Assembly: GCA_035079385.1 (NCBI GenBank)
Contig: JAVHKY010000016.1
Coordinates: 6,123,501 to 6,187,500 of the forward strand
Direction of reading: 5' to 3'
DNA from: Aspidiotus rigidus
Taxonomy: Eukaryota; Arthropoda; Insecta; Hemiptera; Diaspididae
DNA: 64,000 nucleotides
Shown here in pieces: positions 38,223 through 49,082 of this stretch. Each line of letters opens with the position of its first letter. The first letter of the stretch is position 1. The position numbers and the translations under genes were made by a program. The notes below the pieces were generated by a model that did not search any database, had not been told where the DNA came from, and saw only the letters and a list, made by a program, of their open reading frames with translations.

Positions 38223-41200
38223 CTGTAATTAGAAAAAGTTAGGAATGATTTTGAAAAAACGCCTCAATTTAATTCATTTTCGGGTTCTTGATTTTAAAAA
38301 AATCGCTCATTTTGTCCTTAAAAACTTTTTGACTATTCAAAAAAATGTCAGCGTGTATTGGTGTGTCTTTTTCACTCGCCTGATTAGTTCGCTTCGTATA
38401 ATCGCTATTATATGTAAATTTTCGTACTTTCTCCCATAACGTAAGTGAGTCACAGGTATTTATTTTGTAATCAAAGCTCTCATTTTACCATTTATTCAAA
38501 TCCGAATAGCTTTTGTTCTCTTCATTTACTTTAACATCTGATGCGCTTGTTATTTTTATTGAATACCCGCCTCTGTTTTCCAGGAGTACAAAATTTCTGA
38601 TCGTAACAATGTCACCTCTTTTTACTTGAAAATGATTGGTGTACGAAATTACATCGATCATACCTAAGTATTTAAAATAGATTTATATTTTTATTTTTGT
38701 CTTATTATCTGTGTGAAGCATTATTAATTCAATTTATCAAACCTGTCTCGTCGCACAATTGAATTTCTCGGAAATGGTACACACGAAATCGAGGAATTGA
38801 ATTAGCTGCTAGGAAAAAAGTAATGGAATCTCAGGTTAGTGTATCTTTTAGAGCGAAGCATATGTGCAATTATACAAATGTAGGTACCTACATATTCGGG
38901 CAAAATTAAATCTTTCATACTTGTGACGCCGACGCCGTTCGACGTCACGTACATGTACAGAAAAGAATTCGCGAATATTTTACATTGTAGCAAAATATGC
39001 AGTTTGATGATTCATATAGCCCGCATCCTCTTAGCAACAAAACTAACGGTAGAATAGTAAAACTCTCATTCTTAAAATATTTAGGATATGAATCAGCTAA
39101 CCCCTATCTATCTTTGCATTAACGTAACGGTAAAATATTCTTTGTTTAACAACCTAAGCGCAGTTTCTTCGTAAGTACTTTTTTAACTAGATTCATTCTG
39201 TCCCCGAGCTTCTTGATCGAATGTTCACTCTTGTACATCAGTTAATAAAATAATTTTGACTCAACGTTTTGAACTTAGTATTTTAATTCACGATCATATC
39301 AACTCTACCAGCCCATCACAATACTCTATCGCATTGTACCAGGGACTGCGGCGAAGAATAAGCTCTTGGTTAGGTGTCGCACTATATTTGCATCGCAAAT
39401 TTAAATCCCGAACTCTGGTTGACATAGGCCTATAGTTTCAATTTTCGGTTTTGGCGCTTCGTTTGATGACGCATTGATTTTTGAGAAATCCGCGTCCTTG
39501 AGCCCTAGGCAGCATGTTGATTCACGAGCGTTTTCTCAATTTCGTTTTGATAACGCTAATTTTAATTCTGCCACGTTAGATGGTCTAAATCACACGTATA
39601 TTCTAATAACCTTGGGTCTAAATCAGGCATGTCAAACACGCGACCCGCGACCAACTTCTAGAATCTGGAGAAAAAAAAATATTATCTAAAAACTAGAATT
39701 TAACTATTTTTCTCACCATTTTTCGGTGTCATTATATTTCATACTGTGCTTATCGTTCCATTTGTGCGAGTATGTATAGAATACATCAAAGATGAGAAAT
39801 TTTTCATATTCTTTAGGTTTAATCTATGGTCCGCAAGCAAGAGGGAGACTGCAATGCAGCCCACATGATGTGAGTTTTACACGCCTATGCACGTCATCGG
39901 AGGTATCCAGGCTGTCACTCTTGTTTCCGCATTACCACCGTCTGAACAAATTCAAAAATTGAAGCAGCCGACGAAAGAGCAAATGGTTGATGCTGCAAAA
40001 ATATCTATTGAAGCGTGTTCCTCGTACGCTCGCGGTCTGAATCAAATTGTATACTACCGTGTACTGGGGAGGCGGAGATTCTATCTCTAAGTGATACTGC
40101 CTGGCTCTGCAATAAAATCTGTCTAGATAAGAGAGTGCTGTAAAAAAGTGGAACGGTTTTAAGTAGTAATGACGGGTCTTGAACCCAAGGCCCCATTACT
40201 ACTACTTCTTATCTTTTTACAACCCAATCCAACCAGAAATCCTTCAATTATTTTTTATCATTTTTCTAGAGTGCATATTCGATCAGAAAAAAATCAAGAT
40301 AATATTTTACTCGTATTCCAGGTATTTTTTTAGAAAAATCATCTGTAATAATTTATTTAAAAATAGTAAGGGGGGACCAAAGGAAATTAAAATAGTAAGG
40401 GTCCTATAAGGGATTTCAGATATTTTTTGGGATTTCTAAATTTCTTTTGGTTTCATTCAGGAAATCGTGCAGACAAAAAATAATGTCCGCCATTACTACT
40501 ACTTCTTCTCTTTTACAACCCAATCCAGCTATAAATCCTTCAATTATTTTTACCCAGTATTTTAGAGCTCAAAACGTTCAGGAAATGTTCATACAAAAAT
40601 AAAGTGATTATTTACACGTATTTCAGGTAATTTTTAGGGAAATTACCTGTACTTCATTATCCAAAGTAGGTACACAGTAAAATTTATTACCCTATAGACT
40701 TTTCCAAGTATTGTAATATGTAATGGATGCTAATCACTAATCTGTCCAGAAATTGATATCATTTTCACAAAAAACGCACCTCAAAATCTATCGGGTCTTT
40801 AACCCAATATAACTACTACCCCTAATCTGTCCAGAAATTACAACAATTTTATTCTGAAAAATAAATAATTGTTTACCTAATATTTATGCAGAGTACACAA
40901 ACACGCGAACATGCAGGCAGAAACCAATGTGAGTAGTGCCTATTTTTCTGTTATTTTTCCCTGAATTTCTAATACTTAATGGTTATTGAACCACTCACCA
41001 ATCTGTCAAGAAATTATTTTCACAAAAATCATGAAACAAGGAAACGATGTACCTATACGATACATGTTTTTTGTTTTTGAAAATAGAATTCTGAAATATT
41101 TGAACTGTTTAACAGTGATTTGTATAATAGTGATACTTACATAGATATGCTATATAATAATCACAAAAAATATAATTAACATTAAATGAAAAGTAATCAT

Positions 41201-41243
41201 TTAAATAAATATTAAAACAATAATTAATAATCAATAAACTAAT
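38223..41243. other. Intergenic AT-rich region with a short direct repeat
   Basis: No confident gene. A segment beginning CATTACTACTACTTCTT and containing TTTTACAACCCAATCCA occurs at about 40193-40256 and again at 40490-40552. Just before the first copy, 40173-40194 on the minus strand reads GGTTCAAGACCC, a weak match to a tRNA B box, so a SINE-like origin is possible. A 67-codon frame at 39887-40090 starts with a mildly hydrophobic segment and is unrecognised. The TAGGTACCTA palindrome occurs near 38880. Confidence 0.4.
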
Positions 41244-41439
41244 TTAGACTATAATAAAAGAATAAAAGAATAAGGAAAAATTAAACTTATTAAAAAATCT
41301 TAATCGATTCGACGTAGATTGACCAGGTGGAAGACTTGTTTTAGGGCATAACTTAGAACTTTGCGTTAAAATTCCTTTCTGGTTCCTTCCCATACCTTCA
41401 ATGGTTTTCTGTTTTACCCCTCTACAGTATAGTACGAAA

Positions 41440-42020
41440 TTATGTGTTTCCATTATCGGGAGACTTTTTAACCTTCTTCTTCAAGGCGTTTTTAATCTTT
41501 GTGAGCTTCGACTTTATCGGTGCATCTTTTACAAGTTCATAACACTTATCAATTAATTTAATAACACCTTCTGTGTCCTTAATAAACTCTCGAACTGTCT
41601 CGGGTGGGTCTTTGGCCGTGTTCGTCCAAACTTTAATCAACTCGGTAAATGCTTCAAATGACATTGGTGTTTCTTTCTTAAAGATCTCAGCAGCCGGAGC
41701 AAGCAATTTTGAAACCGGGATATTTGGCTTTATGTTTCCATTATCGGGAGACTTTTTAACCTTCTTCTTCAAGGCGTTTTTAATGTTTGTGAGCTTCCAC
41801 CTTATCGGTGCATCTTTTACAAGTTCATAACACTTATCAATTAATTTAATAACGCCTTCTGTGTCCTTAGTAAACTCTCGAACTGTCTCGGGTGGGTCTT
41901 TGGCCGTGTTCTGCCAAACTTTAATCAAGTCGGTAAATTCTTCAAATGACATTGGTAATGGTGTTTCTTTCTTAAAGATCTCAGTAGCTGAGACAAGCAT
42001 TTCTGAAAACGGGGTATTTG
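41440..42020 (-). repeat. Intragenic tandem duplication, 288-bp period
   Basis: The 3' end of the nuclease-family gene is duplicated in frame. CATTATCGGGAGAC occurs at 41451 and 41739, a 288-bp period, and similarity continues to about 42020. The encoded units share FKKETP, MSFE, KDPPETVREF and IDKCYELVKDAPI. Unit 1 has two extra residues (LP). The units are still close at DNA level, so the duplication is fairly recent. Confidence 0.9.
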
Positions 42021-43836
42021 GGTCTATTCTCTGATCCGTTTCATCGTATGCCGCTACTTCTTTTATCTGCTCGTCATTTAACGAAAGGTTATACAACTCG
42101 ACTGTTTTGTCATTTTGGAACCATTCTAAAGCCGCCCAATTCTTGATAAATTTGCAATCTGTCTTTTTTAGTTTATCCTCCTTCTTTAAATCTTTATTGA
42201 CGTCACCATTAAAGATTATCACAATGCAGATCACTTTTTTTTTTGAAATATTATGCTCTTCCGCATAACGTTTCCCGTATATACTGTTACACTTCATCAA
42301 TGCTGCCGTGATGTTTATGGGTTTATTATCTTTGATAGCGTGTCTCTTAAAAGAAAAAATAACGGTCACTTTACCTAACTTCTTTACATAATCTGCCTTT
42401 TTGCCTCCGATTGAGTACTGCGACAACTTTATGCTCGTGAGGACGGCACGATTCATGTCTAATTGTCTTCCGCCTTCAATTTCGAGTAAAAGAGTAACAA
42501 TTTTTTCGAAATGAATTTCAAGTTCAATCTGCTCGTGACCTATGTAATTAGCCATGACTTCCTCCAAGTATTCTATGAATTTCTCGAATTCAAGATTCTC
42601 AAGCATATCTTCCATTTTTTTTTTCTGCCCGCAATTCATCTTTTCCAGTAGGCTATTCACTAAAACATAATAAGCCTCATTATTTGTGACTCCTAAAAGA
42701 CATTGTGATGGACTGGGTCCTTTTCCCATGGACATGTATCCTGTCTGGAACAAGATTTTTGCGAGCTCTGTCTCGTCACCTAACATTATATTTTCACGAT
42801 CGAGTTTTTCTTCCAGGTCGGCCTTTTTAAATTCATGTTTGCCATTAAAAAGGTACTTAAGTGTATTTCTTGAAAATTTCTTGACAGTGTGCTTTAACAA
42901 GTCTCTGCTTTTAACCTTTTCAGCCCAGTACGGTTGTGGAACTTCCGGATTATGACGTAAGAACATCGTTACAGATAACGCATTAAAGACGGGTTTACCA
43001 TTTGGTGTAAATTGGTAGGTGTTGTAGTACGGATGCAAGATTTTATCAAAGATCATCTGGGTATTCTCGAACTTTCTTTCCCGAGCGATCTCCTCTAACC
43101 TCTCCTTGTATGTTTTCATTATTTCTTCATCCGTGAAACCTATCATATCACTGTAGTCTTCGTTCGGTGTTAAGTCTTCAAGTACATTCCTCGTTTCCCC
43201 AACCGTTGTCACTTTGGTTGCACCAAAAATAAACGTAAATCGGATGTAATCTGAATTTTCCTTTATTGCACCAAAAAAACCTTCAATCACTTCTTCATTC
43301 AACTTGTATGCAGCCACATCGTCGAAATATCTCTTCATGACTGGAAAATCGTATTCGTCCACCAAGACCACGATTCCTTTCTTCTCATTTTTTGTGTATA
43401 TTGTGGAGAACGTCTCCTTAATCACTTCACTTGGATCAGGTGAGTCTTCGTCGCAAGGTATCCCATATGTGCTTGCCAACTTACATACTCCGCGTACAAT
43501 ACGCTGAGAACTCGTAAATTTACCTAACGTGCCGAAATTCAGTTCAAGTATTGGGTATTTCTCCCAAGTAAAATCGTTATTATCGCAAATATCCATCTTT
43601 GGTCTAAGAGGGGAGCAAAACAGATCTTTATCACCTTCAAAGAAGGCTTCTAAAGTCGACAAAAAGAAGCTTTTGCCAAAACGATAGGGTCGTAACATAA
43701 TAAATTGTCCATTACTTTTAAATTTCAATAATTTAGGAATAAATCTAGTTTTATCAATAACGAACTTCCCCTTTAAGACTGCAGTTCGAAAATCCGTGTC
43801 TGTATCTTCTGTTATTCTTCCCACTGAAAAATACAT
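41440..43836 (-). CDS. AAA-ATPase-like / PD-(D/E)XK nuclease family protein (probable ancient transfer from bacteria)
   Basis: This 798-codon uninterrupted frame matches the AAA-ATPase-like plus PD-(D/E)XK family, common in bacteria and found in scattered eukaryotes. Residues about 6-60 carry the family start and RPYRFGKSFF (49-58), the nucleotide-binding segment. VVLVDEYDFPV (156-166) is the Walker B region, TFIFGATKVT (201-210) the sensor segment, and IGFTDEEIM (232-240) the family signature. Residues about 430-500 are the nuclease region: E440, D482 and K497 are at plausible catalytic places, but the usual E of E-x-K is S495. The C-terminus (about 607-798) is a tandem duplication of about 96 residues. 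On the DNA, TTTTTCAG at 43825-43832 is a good splice acceptor, so the true protein may start in an upstream exon and enter at 43824. Cellular role unknown. Confident of family, not of activity. Confidence 0.8.
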   Translation of the reverse strand: MYFSVGRITEDTDTDFRTAVLKGKFVIDKTRFIPKLLKFKSNGQFIMLRPYRFGKSFFLSTLEAFFEGDKDLFCSPLRPKMDICDNNDFTWEKYPILELNFGTLGKFTSSQRIVRGVCKLASTYGIPCDEDSPDPSEVIKETFSTIYTKNEKKGIVVLVDEYDFPVMKRYFDDVAAYKLNEEVIEGFFGAIKENSDYIRFTFIFGATKVTTVGETRNVLEDLTPNEDYSDMIGFTDEEIMKTYKERLEEIARERKFENTQMIFDKILHPYYNTYQFTPNGKPVFNALSVTMFLRHNPEVPQPYWAEKVKSRDLLKHTVKKFSRNTLKYLFNGKHEFKKADLEEKLDRENIMLGDETELAKILFQTGYMSMGKGPSPSQCLLGVTNNEAYYVLVNSLLEKMNCGQKKKMEDMLENLEFEKFIEYLEEVMANYIGHEQIELEIHFEKIVTLLLEIEGGRQLDMNRAVLTSIKLSQYSIGGKKADYVKKLGKVTVIFSFKRHAIKDNKPINITAALMKCNSIYGKRYAEEHNISKKKVICIVIIFNGDVNKDLKKEDKLKKTDCKFIKNWAALEWFQNDKTVELYNLSLNDEQIKEVAAYDETDQRIDPNTPFSEMLVSATEIFKKETPLPMSFEEFTDLIKVWQNTAKDPPETVREFTKDTEGVIKLIDKCYELVKDAPIRWKLTNIKNALKKKVKKSPDNGNIKPNIPVSKLLAPAAEIFKKETPMSFEAFTELIKVWTNTAKDPPETVREFIKDTEGVIKLIDKCYELVKDAPIKSKLTKIKNALKKKVKKSPDNGNT

Positions 43837-44318
43837 ACAAATATTTGTATATACATTAACATTTTTGCATATATCTCTGTCTACTTGTACAAGGTTATGT
43901 GTAGAAGGGCAATCCTGATATGCTCTATAGACTATATCTTTATTATAGGTAACTGTAGGGTGTCTGAGTTAGGCCCTATATATAAGTACCGACTTCCACT
44001 CTCAGTTATTTATCAACTACATTTTGATATTTACCCGTTTGGCTTGAAGTTATTGGAGTTATTTCACGCTTCATCACCTTTTTACGTGTCATGTTAGAAT
44101 TCCTCTCGTTTAGAAGCTTTGTATTTCGGGTCATCCGAATTTCATCATTCATCTCATCAAAGGTCTAGTAAAGAAAAAGGTATAGATGTAACAGTTACAT
44201 TTGCACAAAATAAATCTGTGTACAGTAGAACCTCGTTAACGGCGATAATGTGGCGGTCAGTCAGCGAGGATATGATCTGGCATGACAAAGCGTACCTGCC
44301 GGGAAGATAATATTGTAC
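43837..44318. other. Probable intron of the AAA-ATPase-like gene, with an orphan pogo-type end
   Basis: This spacer lies between the candidate upstream exon and the main exon. At about 44222 the sequence CAGTAGAACCTCGTTAACG, preceded by TA, looks like one end of a pogo/Tigger-type element. I found no matching opposite end. No other feature is seen. Confidence 0.35.
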
Positions 44319-44463
44319 TCACATTGGCTTTGGAGATAGATGACGGGTCATCGTTGTTCACCTTGTTGAAAGTCAGACCTGAATTGTCACTGCCATCGTT
44401 AGGGATAAGGTTACTTTTGACAACCAAAACGTGAATTCCGAAATAAAATACAATTGCATTCAT
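44319..44463 (-). CDS. Candidate first exon with hydrophobic N-terminus
   Basis: The minus-strand frame from the ATG at 44463 begins MNAIVFYFGIHVLVVKS, which looks like a signal peptide or membrane anchor, followed by a polar N/D/S-rich stretch. A consensus donor GTGAGT starts just after position 44323, but its phase does not fit the acceptor at 43824. A second GT four bases on (GTACAA, exon ending at 44319) would be in phase and give an intron of about 495 bp. If spliced, the nuclease-family protein would be targeted to the secretory pathway. This is inference; the exon could belong to nothing. Confidence 0.3.
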
Positions 44464-44731
44464 AATTACTCTGCTAGGTACGTGCTAGAGTTATAAAGAT
44501 TTTCAACAAGCGTTTGAAATACCATCGTATTGCATGTATTTTTCACTCGCACAAAATGACGGAATATTACATTTAGAATTTATGGTAAGCCTATTCACGT
44601 TGAATGATTTATGAAGTTCTTAGGTTCTTACCTTATCTTCCTGGTGATAAGTAATATTAATGGAAATAGGCTATAATAGGCTCAGTCGATGTAATTGATC
44701 ATATCACATTTTCCTAAAATCAGATAGGTAC

Positions 44732-44850
44732 CTCTGTTCACATTAAGGAAGGATAGAAATATGACCTCGAGAACGGAACGCTCCGGGTAATTTTAATCTA
44801 CCGTTCCGTTCTCAAGGTGATATTTCTATCCTTCCTTAATGTGAACAGAG
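44732..44850. mobile_element. Foldback MITE-like hairpin 1
   Basis: Nearly perfect palindrome of 119 bp with arms of about 48 bp. It starts CTCTGTTCACATTAAGG and ends with the complement CCTTAATGTGAACAGAG, with two or three mismatches and a loop of about 20 bp. Confidence 0.75.
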
Positions 44851-44941
44851 TATAGTAGACCAGGAGTGAGGAATAACTGTTATAGGAGAGCAAGAAAAAC
44901 ACGTGCTTCATGTAGGTATGTAGAGACTATCCCTATAACAA

Positions 44942-45340
44942 TGAATGGACTGTGTTATTTGTGATAACAAAAATATCGACTGATATCAATTTGTTTGGCA
45001 AGAGTACTCATTCTGCAGGAAATCGGTCCAATCGCAAATTTGCTCCCATAAGAAATACACGGGGAGCAAAGATCAGTATGAAATTAATCAAAAATTAAAA
45101 CAGATTTTGCGGAAAAAAGTTTATATTTATAGTGTGTGAGTAATCGACTTCTGAAAAGGAACTTTTTTTCCCTCAATTCTTTCTCATTTTTGATTAATAC
45201 CATATGATCGATTTGCTTCCCATGTTTTCTTATGGGGAGCAAATTTGCGATTGGACCGATTTCCAGCAGAATGAGTACTCTTGCCAAACGAATCGATATC
45301 AGTCGATATTTTTGTTATCACAAATAACACAGTCCATTCA
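44942..45340. mobile_element. Foldback element 2 with arms of about 155 bp
   Basis: The left arm (44942 to about 45098) starts TGAATGGACTGTGTTATTTG. The right arm (about 45184-45340) ends with the complement CAAATAACACAGTCCATTCA. Arms are roughly 90% identical as reverse complements, with a loop of about 85 bp. There is no coding capacity and no clear target-site duplication. Confidence 0.8.
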
Positions 45341-46186
<846 letters not shown>

Positions 46187-46319
46187 CTGCCATACAAAGT
46201 TGAATTGACGTATATGCAAATAATGAATACGAGAAAAAGAGGCTATATCAAGTATACCCATAACCTCTTTTCCTCATATTCATTATCTGCATATACGTCA
46301 ATTCAACTTTGTACGGCAG
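46187..46319. mobile_element. Foldback MITE-like hairpin 3
   Basis: A 133-bp palindrome. It starts CTGCCATACAAAGTTGAATT and ends with the near-complement AATTCAACTTTGTACGGCAG. Arms are about 60 bp with a few mismatches. It lies about 50 bp before the second copy of flank A. Confidence 0.75.
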
Positions 46320-46503
46320 ACCCATCAGAGTTTAGAACACACCTCCCATGTGTATTTTAAAACAAAAAAGTCTTGACAAGTTACTTCAAAACTCCCCGCT
46401 TACAAGCCCTACTGATAACCGTTTGAAAAAGGTATGATGCTTTTGACCGTTTGACCTATAATTGTTTGACAACTGTAGCAGTCTTGACCAATTAACCGTT
46501 AAC

Positions 46504-47277
46504 CGTTAATCCAAACGGTCAAAACCCCCAGTCAAACGATTAACGAAGTTTTTTTTGTTTCGGTTATTGGTTACCTATATAACACTTATATAACTGTTAT
46601 TTCGCAAACCCTACGTTTTCCCTTTGGCCCAAGGAATTTTTGGATTCTGATTTGATAATTGAATTTAATGAAATTCCAATGGGATGATGATTTTCTACTG
46701 ACGAAAACCTTTCAAAGGATACCAAAAGCCAGCTTTATTGTTCTGGCTGATGGGAAGCTAAGCTGTATTTCTCAAGGTCATCACTCATACGCTTCAGCAT
46801 AAAGCCCTTAGAGCATAATTCCAATCCGTACCTATTTCGTCTAGAGCAATATTTCGACCGATGTTTCAGTTTTACAGTTTCATAACAATGAAATCTATGA
46901 AACGTTGTGGAAATGTTTCTGGCACAGTGCAGCCATGGTCGACATTTATTTAGATTTTATAATATTTTATAAAATTTATTTTCATAAGGTATGTGTACTT
47001 GCATCCTCCGCTGGTTTGATGTACGGATAGTAGAGATGCAATGATAACACAACAGGTGAGTGTTCATAATTGTACAAAAAATTGAGTTTGTTAACAAAGT
47101 GTTCATTGCTGCATCTTGTGGAAAATTAGTATCAATAACAGTATACCAGCATTTTAAACTAAGTCTTTGTCATTGTATTTAATTGTATTAGTCTCGCTAC
47201 CAATTTGCTCGGAGTGCTACCTCAAGGAGAATGATTTTTTTTTCCTTTCAGCTATTTCACGATCACTTTTAATAAAT
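46504..47277. other. 774-bp segment present only in copy 2 of flank A
   Basis: In copy 1 the sequence passes directly from CCAATTAACCGTTAA to TGAACTCAGTG; here 774 bp separate them. The left edge region holds inverted blocks: TTTTGACCGTTT (about 46441) and AAACGGTCAAAA (about 46513), plus repeated CCGTTAA. The right edge contains a pyrimidine run ending CTTTCAG. No long open frame or clear transposon ends, so a deletion in copy 1 with 2-bp microhomology is as likely as an insertion here. Confidence 0.7.
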
Positions 47278-47572
47278 GAACTCAGTGAAGCATGTGCCAC
47301 CGATCGATTTGATATTGAAAATTAGAAACAAACATCATTATGAGATCACCTTCGATAATTTTGTACAAATATCACGAGATCGTCATAATTTAAAAATTCT
47401 TTTATGTGGCATTCCGTTTGAATTTTACAAGAAGGACGAGCGAATAGAAAATACCGTGTTCATTCATTCTCACTCATCATTAACTTCGAGATTCTCGATA
47501 GGCTACTCGTATTCCGAATATTCACCTTCGTTTGAGAACAAAATCATTGCAAAATTTTGTAAAATTTTTTAG
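47276..47572 (+). CDS. Unrecognised 98-residue open frame, copy 2
   Basis: Counterpart of the frame at 135-431, intact and nearly identical. The upstream context differs from copy 1: a T-rich tract and CTTTCAG lie about 25 bp before the ATG, with in-frame stops in between. No family recognised. Confidence 0.2.
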   Translation: MNSVKHVPPIDLILKIRNKHHYEITFDNFVQISRDRHNLKILLCGIPFEFYKKDERIENTVFIHSHSSLTSRFSIGYSYSEYSPSFENKIIAKFCKIF

Positions 47573-47589
47573 CAGACAATTTGGAAATA

Positions 47590-48153
47590 CAGTAAACTCC
47601 GCTTATTGGAATCCTTCTTAGTAGAAAAATCCGGATAATTGAATTGAATTCGGCTAGAACGGAACGGATTTATCCTTTACGGTGTAAAATTTACCGCTCA
47701 TTGTAATTATAAGCCCGTTTAATCTAATTGAGATTTCCACAAAAATCGACGTAAAACGTTGAAAGACAACCAACTAATGGCCGAAATTGAGAAAATAACG
47801 ACCTAAAAATGACCAATCACGACCGAAATTGACCTAAACTGATAAAAAATAACCAAAAATAAGAAACATCAGCTTAACAAGTACCAAAAACAAATGAAAA
47901 AAAAAAAAAAATTTAGGTAAAAAAGATTGATTACTACTTTTAGTTGAGGTAAATCAACATATTATTATGTAATCTCAATCATTTTTTTTTTTATTTTTAC
48001 GAGCACTAGAGCTGCACGAGGGCTATTGGTTTGATTCAATATTATTGAGAAAAAAGTGTAGTTTTTTTTTACCATTTTCGCTTATAAGAATTATTCGGTT
48101 AATTGAATTACATTGCTCTGTCCCAACTCGATTCCAATGAGCGGAGTTCACTG
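47590..48153. mobile_element. Pogo/Tc1-mariner-like MITE, copy 2
   Basis: Same element as at 449-1011, including both inverted ends and flanking TA. It has 564 bp, a one-base length change in a homopolymer run, and a few substitutions. It was present before the segment was duplicated. Confidence 0.7.
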
Positions 48154-48177
48154 TATTATCTAAAACAATCACTATCT

Positions 48178-49082
48178 AATCCCTACTCCCTAGCCTCCAT
48201 AACGATCGAATAATAGACCTTAGTTTGAGACCTTATTGTCCCAGGTACCTTCTAATAAGGTGCCCACTAAGGTCGAGTACGGGATATCTATAATGAGCCG
48301 AAGTCTGGGCGACTGCTGCAGGAGGATCAGAGCGATGTATTTGAATTGTCAATGAAGAAATTTGGCAGTTCAAGTGACTGAAAAAAATTTTCGGCAGTAT
48401 CTGAAAATTCACCAAGACATATCAGTGTAGATGTTGATTATTCTCACCTGAAAGTTGAAGAGAATTTCGCAAAATATATTTCGGAGTATTTTTTGAAGGC
48501 CACTTTTGTTGCAGACGACTTGGAAACATTATATGGAACAACCACTTCCTAATCCCCACTCCCTAGCCTCCATAACGACTGAATAATAGACATTATAGTG
48601 TAAGACCTTATTTTCCCGGGTACGTTCTAATAAGGTGCCAACTAAGGTCAAGTACAGGCTATCTAATGAGCAAAAGTCCGGGCAACTGCTGCAGAGGGGT
48701 GAGAGCGATATATTTGAAACGTCAATGTAGAAATTCGGCAGTTCAAGGGTCTGAAAAAAATTTTTGGTCGAAATTGAGAATTTACCATTGTAGATGGACA
48801 AAATTATTTGAAAAATTTTTCAGAGTATTTTTTCAAGTCCACTTTTGTTGCAGACGACTTGGAAACATTATATAGAACAACAACTTCCTAATCCCCACTC
48901 CCTAGCCCCCATAACGACAGAATAATAGACATTAGTATAAGACCTTATTTTCCCGGGTACGTTCTAATAAGGTGCCAACTAAGTCAAGTACAGGCTATCT
49001 AATGAGTCAAAGTTCAGGGGACTGCTGCAGAGGGGTGAGAGCGATGTATTCGAATCGTCCATGCAGGAATTCGGCAGTTAAA
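48178..49082. repeat. Tandem repeat of about 340-370 bp, copy 2
   Basis: The same three units as at 1036-1938, with the third again cut off where the satellite begins. Confidence 0.8.

Larger units (their letters stand above)
46368..49082. repeat. Flank A, copy 2
   Basis: Matches 1-1938 from AAGTCTTGACAAGTTAC to the satellite start. It contains the 774-bp segment missing from copy 1. The MITE and the 340-370 bp tandem repeat are in the same order as in copy 1. Confidence 0.9.

Noticed and set aside
39887..40090. Odorant-binding-protein-like first exon
   Set aside because: A hydrophobic start and one cysteine in a TKEQMVDAAK context are suggestive only; the spacing of further cysteines cannot be seen and no donor site is convincing.
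40165..40195. tRNA gene on the minus strand
   Set aside because: Only a weak B-box-like sequence; no acceptor stem, A box or cloverleaf.
41440..43836. Bacterial contamination as the source of the nuclease-family gene
   Set aside because: No neighbouring bacterial genes or ribosome-binding site; a splice acceptor and arthropod-type transposons lie in the same sequence. Not excluded without read data.
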